Shown here in pieces: positions 46,128-57,833 of a DNA stretch of 64,000 nt. The stretch comes from Arthrobacter sp. OVS8 (GTDB taxonomy: Bacteria; Actinomycetota; Actinomycetes; Actinomycetales; Micrococcaceae). The position numbers were made by a program, and so were the translations under genes. Position 1 is the stretch's first letter. Each line of letters starts with the position of its first letter. Under the pieces are notes generated by a model that had not been told where the DNA came from, ran no database searches, and saw nothing but the letters and a program-made list of their open reading frames with translations. Location: positions 744,001 to 808,000 of the forward strand of contig CP116670.1 in assembly GCA_028370155.1 (NCBI GenBank), read 5' to 3'.

Positions 46128-47505
46128 CGCGGGTCCTCGAGTGAGATTTTCTCGAGGTGCTCCGGAACCCGGGCCCGCCATCCCAGCTCGTGCTTGATCC
46201 GCAGGCGCAGGGCATCCGACGCGTCCGGTTCGCCGTGGGTGATGTACGTCATCCTGGGTTCCCGTGCCGCCGTCTTCATCCATGCGATGATGCCGTCCGC
46301 GTCAGCATGCGCCGACAGGCTTTCCATCTGGATCACCTCGGCCCGGATCGTGATGTCCTCGCCGTAGATGCGCAGCTCGCGCCCGCCGGCCGCCAGGGCG
46401 GCGCCGCGCGTGCCTCCGGCCTGGTATCCGCTGAGGACGACGGCGTTCTTCGGGTCCGGGCCGTAGGCGGCGAGGTGGTGCAGGATCCTTCCGCCGGTGA
46501 GCATTCCGCTGGCGGAGATGATGATCATCGGCCCGCCCCGCAGGTTCAGCAGCTTGGACTCGTCGACCGAGCGGGTAAGTCTGGCCACTTTGTACATGTT
46601 CAGGTATTCCTGCTCTTTGAGCCGGTGTTCCTCCGGGTGCCGCTGGTACATGCCGGACGCGTCAATGGCCATCGGGCTGTTGAGGTACACCGGGATGTCC
46701 GGGATCAGGTGTTTGCCGCGGAGGCGGGACAGGTGCAGCATCAGCGTTTCGGCGCGGCCGACGGCGAAGGCGGCGAACAGGACCACGCCGCCGCGCTTCG
46801 CGACCCGGTTGATGATGTCCCCCAGTTGGCGTTCGGGATCGGCGGTGTCGTGCTTCCGGTTCCCGTAGGTGGACTCCGTGACCAGGACCTCGGCCTCCCC
46901 AGGGGCCGGGGCGGGTTCATCAGCGGGTCATCCGTCCGGCCCAGGTCCCCGGTGAAGTGCACGGAGTGTGAGCCGATCCGCACGCGGACCTGGGCGGCGC
47001 CGAGGATATGCCCGGCCGGCAGGAACGTCATGTCCATCCCGCCGCCGAGGTCCAGCGGATCTTCGAAATCGTGGATCTTGAAACTGTTGAGGGACTTGAC
47101 GGCGTCGGCGGCGGTGTAGAGCGGCAGCGCCGGACTGTGCCTGGACGATCCCCGGTGCGTCGCGTACCGGGCTTCCTCCTCCTGCAGGTAGCCGCTGTCG
47201 GGCAGGAGCAGCTTGCACAGGTCCGTCGTCCCGTCAGTGGCGATGACCGGCCCGGTGAACCCGTCCCGCACCAGCGCGGGAACGTAGCCGGTGTGGTCCA
47301 GGTGCGCGTGGGTCAGGACGACGGCGTCGATCGAGTGCGGCGGCACGGGGAAGGGCGCACGGTTGCGTTCCCGGCTGCGCTTGTAGCCCTGGAAGAGCCC
47401 GCAGTCCACCAGGACCCGCTTCCCGCCGGCCTCCAGCAGGTACCTGGAGCCGGTGACGGTGTCGGTGGCTCCGAGGAAACGCAGGGTGGGCTCCTGATGC
47501 TTCAT
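46124..47505 (-). CDS. Metallo-beta-lactamase fold, beta-CASP ribonuclease-like protein
   Basis: The roughly 460-residue protein has the MBL/beta-CASP/RMMBL layout of YSH1-type RNA exonucleases. LRFLGATDTVTGSRYLLE opens the fold, VVLTHAHLDHTGYVPALV is the metal-binding HxHxDH motif, GHILGAAQV and HFTGDLGR follow, and MIIISASGMLTGGRILHHL and SAHADADGIIAW belong to the beta-CASP and RMMBL regions. One frame break near 46900 lacks one G between PRPLG and EAEVLVTESTYG. The ATG (47503-47505) has GGGAG upstream. It heads an operon with the esterase-like gene and shares a divergent intergenic region with the acyl-CoA ligase, where another DosR-like box lies. Confidence 0.86.
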
Positions 47506-47608
47506 GACGCTCCCGTTCCCGCATGGCATGACCTGCCCCGGGACGCAGGAGCACAGCTGACACGCGGAGGTGATGTACCCCCAGCTTCCGCCCGCGCCGC
47601 ACCCGCAC

Positions 47609-47628
47609 CTAGGGCCGAAAGTCACGAA
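47609..47628. promoter_or_regulatory. DosR/DevR-like box between the MBL nuclease and acyl-CoA ligase genes
   Basis: CTAGGGCCGAAAGTCACGAA matches the DosR consensus TTSGGGACTWWAGTCCCSAA at 15 of 20 positions by eye. It shares TAGGGCC with the box upstream of the USP gene. It is 104 bases from the nuclease start and 149 bases from the ligase start, so it could serve either direction. Confidence 0.45.
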
Positions 47629-47776
47629 CGCCGCGCTGCCCATCCGGCCCGCGGCGGCCGCCGCCGTACACGGACCCGGGGCGCGCCGCCGCAGGCAGCC
47701 GCGGGCACCGGTAGGATTTTCCGGCGGGCTCTCTGGTTCGCAAACACCCGGCGGTTTCCAGCGGCAAGGACTGATC

Positions 47777-49574
47777 ATGAAGAAGAAATCCACGCGGACT
47801 GGCGTCAACGTCACGGCCGCGGACCCGGCTGCAGCCAGTACCGGCCACCCGCAAGAGCTGCGCTGGAGTGAGCGCCCGTGGACCCGTTCCTACGGGCCGG
47901 GTGTGCCGGCGCACCTGGTGCTGCCCAAGGGTTCGCTGGTGGACCTCATGGACAACTCAGTGCGCCGCTACGGCTCCAAGACCGCCCTGGAGTTTTTCGG
48001 CGCCCGCACGAGCTACCGCGAGCTGGGTACCCTGATCAGCCGGGCGGCCGCCGGGCTGCAGAAACTCGGCGTCAAGGCCGGCGACAGGGTGGCGCTGGTC
48101 ATGCCGAACTGCCCGCAGCACATTGTTGCCTTCCATGCCGCCCTGCGCCTCGGCGCAGTCGTGGTGGAACACAATCCCCTCTACACCGACCGGGAACTGC
48201 GCCACCAGTTCGAGGACCACGGCGCCGTCGTCGCGGTCGTCTGGGACAAGGCAGTGGAGCGGGTCCGCCAGCTGCCGGCCGACGTCGGGCTCCGCAGCAT
48301 TGTCTCGGTGGAGCTGATCCCGGAGATGCCGCTGCTGCAGCGCCTGGCGCTGCGGCTTCCGGTGCCCGCGGCCCGCAAGGCCCGGGCCGCCCTCTCCGTG
48401 GGCAGAGAGCACCGGAAGGGCGGGCCGCTCCCGCCGTCCGGCCGGTGCTGCCGTGGCGGGAGCTCCTCGACGCCGGCGAACTCAAGAAGAGGCATCCGCG
48501 CCCCGCGGCGCAGGACCTTGCCGTCCTCCAGTACACCTCCGGCACCACGGGCCAGCCCAAGGCCGCGATGCTCAGCCATGCCAATCTGCAGGCCAACGCC
48601 GCGCAGGGCCGGGCCTGGGTGCCGGGACTCAAGGACGGCCGGGAAACCGTGTACGCGGTGCTGCCGATGTTCCACGCCTACGGCCTGACCCTCTGCATGA
48701 CCTTTGCCCTGAGCATCGGCGCGAAGCTGGTCCTGTTCCCCAAGTTCGACGTCGACCTGGTGCTGAAGGCGCTCAAGAAGTCACCGGCAACCTTCCTGCC
48801 GGCAGTGCCGCCGATCTACGACCGGATCGCCGCCGCGGCAGCCGAACGAGGGATCGGGCTGAAGAGCATCCGCTTCTCGATCTCCGGCGCCATGAACCTG
48901 CCGGCGGCGACAGTGGAGACCTGGGAGAAAGCGACCGGCGGCCACCTGATCGAGGGCTACGGACTGACCGAAACGTCGCCCATCGCGATCGGCAACCCCT
49001 TCGGCACCAGCCGCAAACCGGGAACGGTGGGTGTGCCGTTCCCGCTGACCGACATCCGCGTGGTGGACCCGAAGAACACCGCCCTGGACGTGGCCCCGGG
49101 CGAGGAAGGGGAACTCCTGATCCGCGGCCCCCAGGTGTTCAGCGGCTACTGGAACCGGCCGGACGAAACGGAGGAGGCACTGCTCGACGGCGGCTGGTTC
49201 CGGACCGGCGACATCGTCTCGGTGGACAACGACTACTTCGTCACGATCCGGGACCGGATCAAGGAGCTCATCATCACGGGAGGCTTCAACGTCTCCCCCA
49301 GTGAGGTGGAGGATGTGATCGCCACCTTCCCGGGCGTCTCGGACGTCTCCGTTGTCGGGCTGCCGCGCCCCGGGGCGGCGAGGACGTCGTCGCCGCCGTG
49401 GTGCCGATCCTGGGCACCACCATCGATCCGGACGCGCTCCTGGCCTTCGCCCGGAAGCACCTGACCGCCTACAAGGTGCCGCGCCGGGTGGCGGTGCTCG
49501 ATTCCCTGCCGCGCTCGCTGATCGGCAAGGTCCTGCGCCGCGAGATCCGGGACACCCTGGTGGCAGGGCGCTGA
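47777..49574 (+). CDS. Long-chain fatty acid-CoA ligase (AMP-binding)
   Basis: This enzyme activates a fatty acid to acyl-CoA through an acyl-adenylate. The adenylation motifs are LQYTSGTTGQPKAAMLSHAN (P-loop-like), GYGLTETSPIAIGNPFG, GWFRTGDIV, and the C-terminal catalytic lysine in RSLIGKVLRREI. Two frame breaks lie near 48425 (in a GC-rich linker before VRPVLPWRELLDAGEL) and near 49370 (LPRPG|GGEDVVAAVVP, one G missing). Repaired length is about 600 residues. The ATG follows AAGGA. It is divergent from the MBL nuclease and may belong to the same stress regulon. The fatty-acid chain length preferred is unknown. Confidence 0.88.
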
Positions 49575-49717
49575 ACCGCTGACGGCATCACTGCGCGCCC
49601 GTCCCTGTCCTTGGTGCCGCCGTGAGGGAACCCGGCCGCCGCGCGTACCGCACATGCCGAGGAAACGGCCGCGCCGCCGTCGACGGCTAATCCCTTGCGG
49701 CGCTCCCGGCCACCTGA

Positions 49718-49739
49718 TAGGCCTGTAATGGGCCTAAAG
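49718..49739. promoter_or_regulatory. Inverted repeat and DosR-like half site upstream of fdhF-like gene
   Basis: TAGGCC (49718-49723) and GGCCTA (49731-49736) form an inverted repeat. GGGCCTAAAG (49730-49739) resembles the left half of the two DosR-like boxes nearby (GGGCCTTAAG and GGGCCGAAAG). It lies 66 bases before the oxidoreductase start. The remaining intergenic sequence (49575-49804) shows no clear -35/-10 pair. Confidence 0.35.
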
Positions 49740-49804
49740 GTAGGGTGCTTGGTAGTAGAGACGCGCCGGCCTGAACAGGCGGTGGTTGCAGAAGGGAAGT
49801 TCAC

Positions 49805-52154
<2,350 letters not shown>

Positions 52155-52182
52155 GGCACCCGCTCCCCCGCGCCCACCCGGC

Positions 52183-52373
52183 GGGACATGCCCAGTCTTT
52201 GACGTGATCAATGGACATAGTGCCACCATGTCCATCCCCGCGCGCACAGGCGGGGCATGCCCCGGGTGGCCCAATTACGGCTCCACGGGACATGCTCTGT
52301 CTTTAACGCGACCACTGGACATAATGCCACCATGTCCATCCCCGCGCGCACACGGAGGGCATGTCCCGGGTGG
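52183..52373. repeat. Tandem GGACAT nested-palindrome repeats, loci A and B
   Basis: Two 87-base units start at 52183 and 52287, exactly 104 bases apart, and agree at roughly 85 percent of positions by eye. Each unit is a nested palindrome. The outer arms are GGGACATGC at the left and GGGCATG(C/T)CCC at the right. The inner palindrome is TGGACATA-(A/G)TGCCACC-ATGTCCA, followed by an identical CCCCGCGCGCACA block. They lie between convergent genes, just past the oxidoreductase stop. A diverged relative is at 33949-34107. Confidence 0.8.
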
Positions 52374-52389
52374 TGGCCGGCGGCCGGGG

Positions 52390-52707
52390 TTACTGGGCCC
52401 GCTTGGCCCAGCCCTTTTCGTCGGGGCCGCCGGACTCGCCTTCCTCGCACAGTTCGAGGACCTTGTTCGATGCGGCGTGCACGGCGTCCTGCGTGCTCTT
52501 CCGGCCCTCGGTGGACGCGGTTCCCGCGGCGTAGCCGACGATGAAGGCGCTGATCGCGTCCGCGTGGGGTCCGACGGATTTCAGCGACTCGTCCGCGACC
52601 TGGACGATCTTCTCGTGGTCCACTTCGAGGTCAAGGATCTGCAGCGCCTGGATCAGGCGGGCGCTCCAGTGCCGCAGCGTGCTGTCTTCGTCCCGGGGCA
52701 AAGTCAT
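52390..52707 (-). CDS. DUF6457 protein, molybdenum-cofactor associated
   Basis: The 105-residue, mostly helical protein begins LRHWSARLIQALQILDLEVD and contains VGPHADAISAFIVGYAAGTA, the pattern of DUF6457. This domain is found fused to or beside molybdopterin-guanine dinucleotide synthesis proteins in actinobacteria. The ATG (52705-52707) has GAGGAG upstream. It sits between an FdhF/YdeP oxidoreductase and the CO dehydrogenase operon, which fits a helper role in molybdoenzyme maturation, but its biochemistry is not known. The frame is intact. Confidence 0.75.
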   Translation of the reverse strand: MTLPRDEDSTLRHWSARLIQALQILDLEVDHEKIVQVADESLKSVGPHADAISAFIVGYAAGTASTEGRKSTQDAVHAASNKVLELCEEGESGGPDEKGWAKRAQ

Positions 52708-52814
52708 TGTTACTCCTCTTCGTAGGGCGCGTCAGTCGATCGCGTACCCCCACAAGGGTTAGCACCGACCCCTGCGTTCCGCAACGCGACACAGGGACCC
52801 CGCGCACCAAAATA

Positions 52815-52853
52815 TCCGCAGCGAAAATCTGCACCGAAATGTCCGCAGCGAAA
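52815..52853. repeat. Short direct repeat TCCGCAGCGAAA between DUF6457 and lysR genes
   Basis: TCCGCAGCGAAA occurs at 52815-52826 and 52842-52853, with a related TGCACCGAAA between them, giving a period near 13-15 bases. It lies in the 192-base gap upstream of the DUF6457 gene and downstream of lysR. Function is unknown. Confidence 0.4.
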
Positions 52854-52899
52854 GTCCCGCGGGACAGTCCGACGCCGGAGGCCGCCTTCCGGTGCTGCC

Positions 52900-53885
52900 T
52901 CAACTCCACAGCGCGACGTGGAACTTCGACCCGCGCCGCTCCAGGCCCCGCGAGCCGCCGGGGGCCACCATCGCGGCCGTGGCATCCGCGGTCCCGGCGA
53001 AGCGCTGCAGCGTCCGGGCCATAGTGGTGGTCCTGCGGTGGTCCAGTGTGCTGGCCCACCACAGGCCGGTGACCGGTGTCCCGACGACGGGCAGCCGCAC
53101 CAGGACCCCGGCCTGGATTTCGGCCCGGACAATGTGGCCGAGCGCCAGCATGATGCCCTCCCCGCCCGCACCGCCGCGAGCGCTTCCGTCTCGCTGCTGA
53201 GCCTGATGATCTCCGGCGCCACCCCCATGGACGCCAGCCAGCGTCCCTCCTCCGAGCTGTCCTGGATCCCCGCCGGTCCGGCAAACCACGGCCGGTCCAG
53301 CAGCCGGGCTACGGAAACCGGTCCGTGCAGCGGAGCCAGCGGATGCGCCGCCGCCGCCACCAGGGCGCGCTGGTAGCGCAGGAACGGAACGCACTCCAGG
53401 CGCAGCTCCGAAACCGCGGTACCGGCCGCCGCCGTCGGCCGGGCCCCGAGGGCGATGTCGTAGGCGCGTTCCTGCAGGAGCGAACCCAGGTCCTCCGCGG
53501 CCTCCACCACCACGTCCACCGACGCGCCGGGGACGCGCTTGGTGAAAAGGTCCAGCAGGCGGCCCGCCGCATGTTCGGCAAAGGGAGCGGTCGAAACGAT
53601 CTTCAGCCGTCCGGCGTCGTTCTGGGCGTTGGACACTTCCCAGCGGGCCTGGTCCGCCAACCCCACGATGTCCTGGGCGTAGTCGGCCAGCGCCCGGCCG
53701 CCCGGGGTCAGCGCGATCCCGCCCCCGGCCCGGACGAACAGCGGATCGCCGAGGTCCTGCCGGAGTGCCGCCAGGGCCGAAGACACCGCCGGTTCGCTGA
53801 CGCCGAGCGCCTCCGCGGCAGCGTGCAGCGAGCCCAGGCGGGCCACCAGGGCGAACGTGCGGAGCTGGCTCAATGTCATCGACAC
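52900..53885 (-). CDS. LysR-family regulator, divergent from the CO dehydrogenase operon
   Basis: The roughly 328-residue protein has the LysR N-terminal helix-turn-helix (LSQLRTFALVARLGSLHAAA, EALGVSEPAVSSALAALRQD) and a periplasmic-binding-like effector domain (LKIVSTAPFAEHAAGRLL). One frame break near 53163 lacks one G between AVRAG and GEGIMLALGHIVR. The start is GTG 53885 or the in-frame ATG 53879; AAAGG lies upstream. It is transcribed away from coxM, and a 7-bp inverted repeat lies in the shared promoter, so it is most likely the activator of the cox genes. The effector is unknown. Confidence 0.88.
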
Positions 53886-53888
53886 AGC

Positions 53889-53929
53889 GTCATAACCTTT
53901 CGCTTATGACGATATTGACACTCCGTATC
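53889..53929. promoter_or_regulatory. LysR operator and promoter region of the cox operon
   Basis: GTCATAA (53889-53895) and TTATGAC (53904-53910) form a perfect inverted repeat with an 8-base spacer. Directly beside it, GATA (53911-53914) and TATC (53926-53929) form a second, smaller palindrome. TTGACA (53915-53920) is a perfect -35 for the cox direction, but the hexamer 17 bases downstream (CAAGAC) is a poor -10. A strong -35 with a weak -10 next to a palindrome fits an activator-dependent promoter. The role is inference. Confidence 0.65.
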
Positions 53930-53999
53930 AGGCGGGGCAAGACTGACCTCACACCGGTGCTGCGCGACGTTGCCAGCGCCCTGGAGTGAGGTAGGGACT

Positions 54000-54878
54000 A
54001 TGCAGATTCCGGCTCCTTTCGACTATGTGCGGGCCACGTCCGTGGACAACGCACTCGAACTCCTCTCGCGCCACGGCCCGGAATCGAGGGTCATCGCCGG
54101 GGGCCACAGCCTCCTGCCGATGATGAAGCTCCGGCTCTCCCGGCCCGAGTGGCTGATCGACATCAATGACCTCTACGAACTCGACTTCATCCTGCGCGAC
54201 GGCGACAAACTGCGCATCGGCGCGCTGACCCGGCACACCACGCTGCTCGAGTCGGACGAAATCGCGGCGCTCTTCCCCATCGTCCGGGACGCGGAGGCCG
54301 TGATCGCGGATCCGATCGTGCGGAACCGGGGAACCATCGGCGGCTCGCTCTGTCAGGCCGACCCGGCCGAGGACCTCTCCACGGTCTGCGACGTCCTCGG
54401 CGCGGAAGCTGTGATCCGCGGACCGGCCGGCGAGCGCATCCTGGCCATGGCGGACTTCCACCGCGGACCCTATGAGACGGCGGTGGGCCAGGACGAACTG
54501 CTGTGTGAGCTCCGCTTCGCCGTCCGGCCCCGGTCCGGCAGCGCCTACGAGAAAGTCGAACGCCGCGTCGGCGACTGGGCCGTCGGCGCCGCCGGCGCGT
54601 CCGTGACCCTCGCGGAGGACGGCACCATCGCCGACGCCGCCGTCGGGCTCACGGCCCTCGGGCTCGACCACACGGTCACCGGGGCCGCGGAACTGCTCCG
54701 CGGCCGGCAACCCGGGGAGGAGCTTTTCGCGGAGGCGGCACGGCTGGCCGCGGCAGCCAGCGACCCGGTGGCCGACCAGCGCGGCCCGATTGACTACAAA
54801 CGGCATCTCGCCGACGAACTCACCCGGCGGGTCCTGCGACAGGCCAGTGCCCGCGCCGCCCAGACACAGGAAGGCTGA
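54000..54878 (+). CDS. coxM: Aerobic CO dehydrogenase, FAD-binding medium subunit
   Basis: CoxM is the flavoprotein subunit of the xanthine-oxidase-family CO dehydrogenase, passing electrons from the iron-sulfur subunit towards quinone. The 292-residue protein carries both FAD motifs, [16 protein letters not shown] (near residue 31) and [15 protein letters not shown] (near residue 110). The ATG at 54000 follows GAGGTAGGG. It is the first gene of the operon, 5 bases before coxS. The frame is intact. Assignment to CO dehydrogenase rather than another hydroxylase rests on the form I motif in coxL. Confidence 0.9.
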   Translation: MQIPAPFDYVRATSVDNALELLSRHGPESRVIAGGHSLLPMMKLRLSRPEWLIDINDLYELDFILRDGDKLRIGALTRHTTLLESDEIAALFPIVRDAEAVIADPIVRNRGTIGGSLCQADPAEDLSTVCDVLGAEAVIRGPAGERILAMADFHRGPYETAVGQDELLCELRFAVRPRSGSAYEKVERRVGDWAVGAAGASVTLAEDGTIADAAVGLTALGLDHTVTGAAELLRGRQPGEELFAEAARLAAAASDPVADQRGPIDYKRHLADELTRRVLRQASARAAQTQEG

Positions 54879-54883
54879 AGCGG

Positions 54884-55443
54884 ATGCAGATCAGCATGAC
54901 CGTCAACGGCAACGAAGTCACGTCCGACATTGAGCCCCGCGTGCTCCTGGTCCACTACATCCGCGAGGTCCTCGGCCTGACCGGTACCCACTGGGGATGC
55001 GACACCAGCAACTGCGGCACGTGCGTGGTCCTGATGGACGGCCAGCCGGTGAAGTCCTGCACCGTGCTCGCGGCCATGGCCGCGGGCCACGACATCCGCA
55101 CGGTCGAGGGCTCGCCACCGGCGGAACGCTGGATCCCGTCCAGCAGGGCTTCATGGAGGAGCACGGGCTGCAGTGCGGCTTCTGCACCCCCGGCATGATG
55201 CTGACCGCACGTGCCCTGCTCGACAAGAACCCGCACCCGGACACCACGGAGATCCGGAAGGCCATATCGGGCCAGATCTGCCGGTGCACCGGCTACGCCA
55301 CCATCGTCCGGTCGGTGCAGTGGGCCGCCGCCCACCCGGCCGGCGGCGACAGCGACGCCCGAGCAGCCGACGTCGTCGACGGCACAGACACCGTTATCGA
55401 GGACATCCCGGCGCAGACACAAGACACAGAGGTGAAGGCATGA
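54884..55443 (+). CDS. coxS: Aerobic CO dehydrogenase, small iron-sulfur subunit
   Basis: CoxS binds two [2Fe-2S] clusters. The N-terminal plant-type ferredoxin cluster is [16 protein letters not shown] followed by VKSC, and the C-terminal cluster is [15 protein letters not shown] with [11 protein letters not shown]. One frame break near 55108 lacks one G between RTVEG and [14 protein letters not shown]. Repaired length is about 187 residues, somewhat longer than the usual 160-165 because of an acidic tail ending DTEVKA. The stop overlaps the coxL start as ATGA. Order M-S-L is the classic cox order. Confidence 0.92.
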
Positions 55444-57832
55444 CCGTCATCCACGAACGGCCCGGCAACCCGGCGGCCGGCGACGAGGACCGCCCGATCG
55501 GCTACGGCCGGATCCAGCGGAAGGAGGATCCGCGCTTTGTCCGCGGCAAAGGCAACTACCTCGACGACATCGTCCTGCCCGGCATGCTGCACGGCGCCAT
55601 CCTTCGCGCCCCCGTTGCGCACGCCCGGCTGGTCTCCATCGACACCACCAACGCCCTGGCCCACCCCAAGGTCCTCGCCGTCATCACCGGCAAGGACCTG
55701 CTTGGCCTCAAGCTCGCATGGGCCCCCACCCTCTCCGCGGACGTCCAGGCCGTCCTCGTGACCGACAAGGTGCGCTTCCAAGGGCAGGAGGTCGCGTTCG
55801 TCGTGGCAGAGGACCGCTACGCCGCCCGCGACGCCCTGGAACTGATCGACGTCGAATACGACGTCCTGCCCCCGGTCATCGACGCCCGGAAGGCCCTCGA
55901 CGCCGATGCCCCCGTGATTCGTGACGAGATCGAGGGCAAGACGGACAACCACATCTTCGACTGGGAAATAGGCGACAAGGCCGAAACCGAGGCTGTCTTC
56001 GCGAGCGCCGACGTGGTCGTCTCCCAGGAGATGGTCTACCCGCGGGTGCACCCCGCCCCGATGGAGACCTGCGGCGCGATCGCCGACTTCGACGCCGTCG
56101 ACGGCAAGCTGACCCTGTACGAAACCACCCAGGCCCCGCACGCGCACCGCACCCTGTTCGCAATCGTCGCCGGGATCCCCGAGCACAAGATCCGTGTGGT
56201 CTCCCCGGACATCGGCGGCGGGTTCGGCAACAAGGTGGGCATCTACCCCGGCTACATCCTCGCCGTCGTCGGTTCGATCGTGACCGGCCGGCCGGTCAAA
56301 TGGGTGGAGGACCGCTCGGAGAACCTGATGTCCACGTCCTTCGCCCGGGACTACATCATGCAGGGCGAGATCGCGGCCACGAAGGACGGCAAGATCCTCG
56401 CGGTGCGCACCAACGTCCTGGCCGACCACGGCGCGTTCAACGCCACCGCGCAGCCGACCAAGAACCCCGCGGGCTTCTTCTCCATCTTCACGGGCAGCTA
56501 TGACCTGAAGGCCGCCTACTGCAGCGTCACCGGCGTTTACACGAACAAGGCACCGGGCGGCGTCGCCTACGCCTGCTCCTTCCGCGTCACCGAGGCCGTC
56601 TACCTCGTCGAACGGATGGTGGACATCCTGGCCCGCAAGCTTGAGATGGATCCTGCGGAACTGCGGCTGAAGAACTTCATCAAGCCCGAACAGTTCCCCT
56701 ACGCCAACAAGACCGGCTGGGTGTACGACTCCGGCAACTACGAGCCCGCCATGCGGCTCTCCATGCAGCTGGCCGGCTACGACGAGCTCCGCCGCGAGCA
56801 GCGGGAAAAGCGCGAGCGCGGCGAACTGATGGGGATCGGCGTCTCGTTCTTCACCGAAACCGTGGGCGCCGGCCCACGCAAACACTTCGACATCGTGGGC
56901 CTCGGCATGGCCGACGGCGCCGAACTGCGCGTCCATCCCACCGGCAAGGCCGTGGTCCGGCTCTCCGTGCAAAGCCAGGGGCAGGGCCACGAGACCACCT
57001 TCGCGCAGATCGTGGCCGAGGAGCTCGGGATCCCGCCGGAGGACATCGACGTCGTCCACGGCGACACCGACCAGACGCCGTTCGGCCTCGGCACGTACGG
57101 GAGCCGCTCGACGCCGGTGAGCGGCGGCGCCGTCGCCCTCGTCGCCCGCAAGGTGCGGGAGAAGGCGAAGCTGATCGCCGCGGCCATGCTGGAGACCCGG
57201 CCGGACGACCTCGAATGGGAGAAGGGCCGCTGGTTCGTCAAAGGCGATCCCAGCGCAGGGAAAACCATCTCCGAAATCGCCATGGCCGCCCACGGCACCA
57301 TGACGCTGCCCGAGGGGTCGACGGCAACCTCGACGCCGAGGTCACCTACGACCCGCCGAACCTCACGTTCCCGTTCGGTGCCTACATCTGCGTGGTCGAC
57401 GTCGATCCGGGCACCGGGCACGTGAAGGTGCGCCGCTTCATTGCGGTGGACGACTGCGGCACCCGGATCAACCCGATGATCATCGAGGGCCAGGTGCACG
57501 GCGGGCTGACCGACGGCGTCGGGATGGCCCTCATGGAGATCATTGAGTTCGACGCCGACGGCAACTGCCTGGGCGGGTCCTTTATGGACTACCTGATCCC
57601 CACCGCGATGGAAGTGCCCGACTGGGAGACCGGCTTCACCGTCACCCCGTCCCCGCACCACCCCATCGGCGCCAAGGGCATCGGCGAGTCCGCCACCGTG
57701 GGCTCACCGCCGGCGATCGTCAACGCCGTTGTCGACGCGCTGGCCCCCTACGGCGTGGTCCACATGGACATGCCCTGCACACCGGCCCGGGTCTGGGCCG
57801 CCATGCAGGGCCGGGCAACTCCGCCGATCTGA
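55440..57832 (+). CDS. coxL: Aerobic CO dehydrogenase, large molybdenum subunit, form I
   Basis: CoxL holds the Mo-Cu active site with molybdopterin cytosine dinucleotide and oxidises CO to CO2. The diagnostic form I motif AYxCSFR is present as AYACSFR, with the copper-ligand cysteine at residue 379; form II enzymes have AYRGAGR instead. Other blocks are RKEDPRFVRGKGNYLDDI, FGNKVGIYPGYI, QSQGQGHETTFAQIVAEELG and, near the C-terminus, GAKGIGESATVGSPPAI with the active-site glutamate. One frame break near 57318 lacks one G between LPEG and VDGNLDAEV. Repaired length is about 798 residues, as expected. True CO oxidation is therefore likely, probably for survival on trace CO. Confidence 0.93.
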
Positions 57833-57833
57833 C

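Noticed and set aside
52183..52373. A CRISPR array or insertion-sequence ends for the GGACAT repeats
   Set aside because: There are only two tandem units, with palindromic internal structure and no short uniform spacers, no cas genes, no transposase and no target-site duplication.
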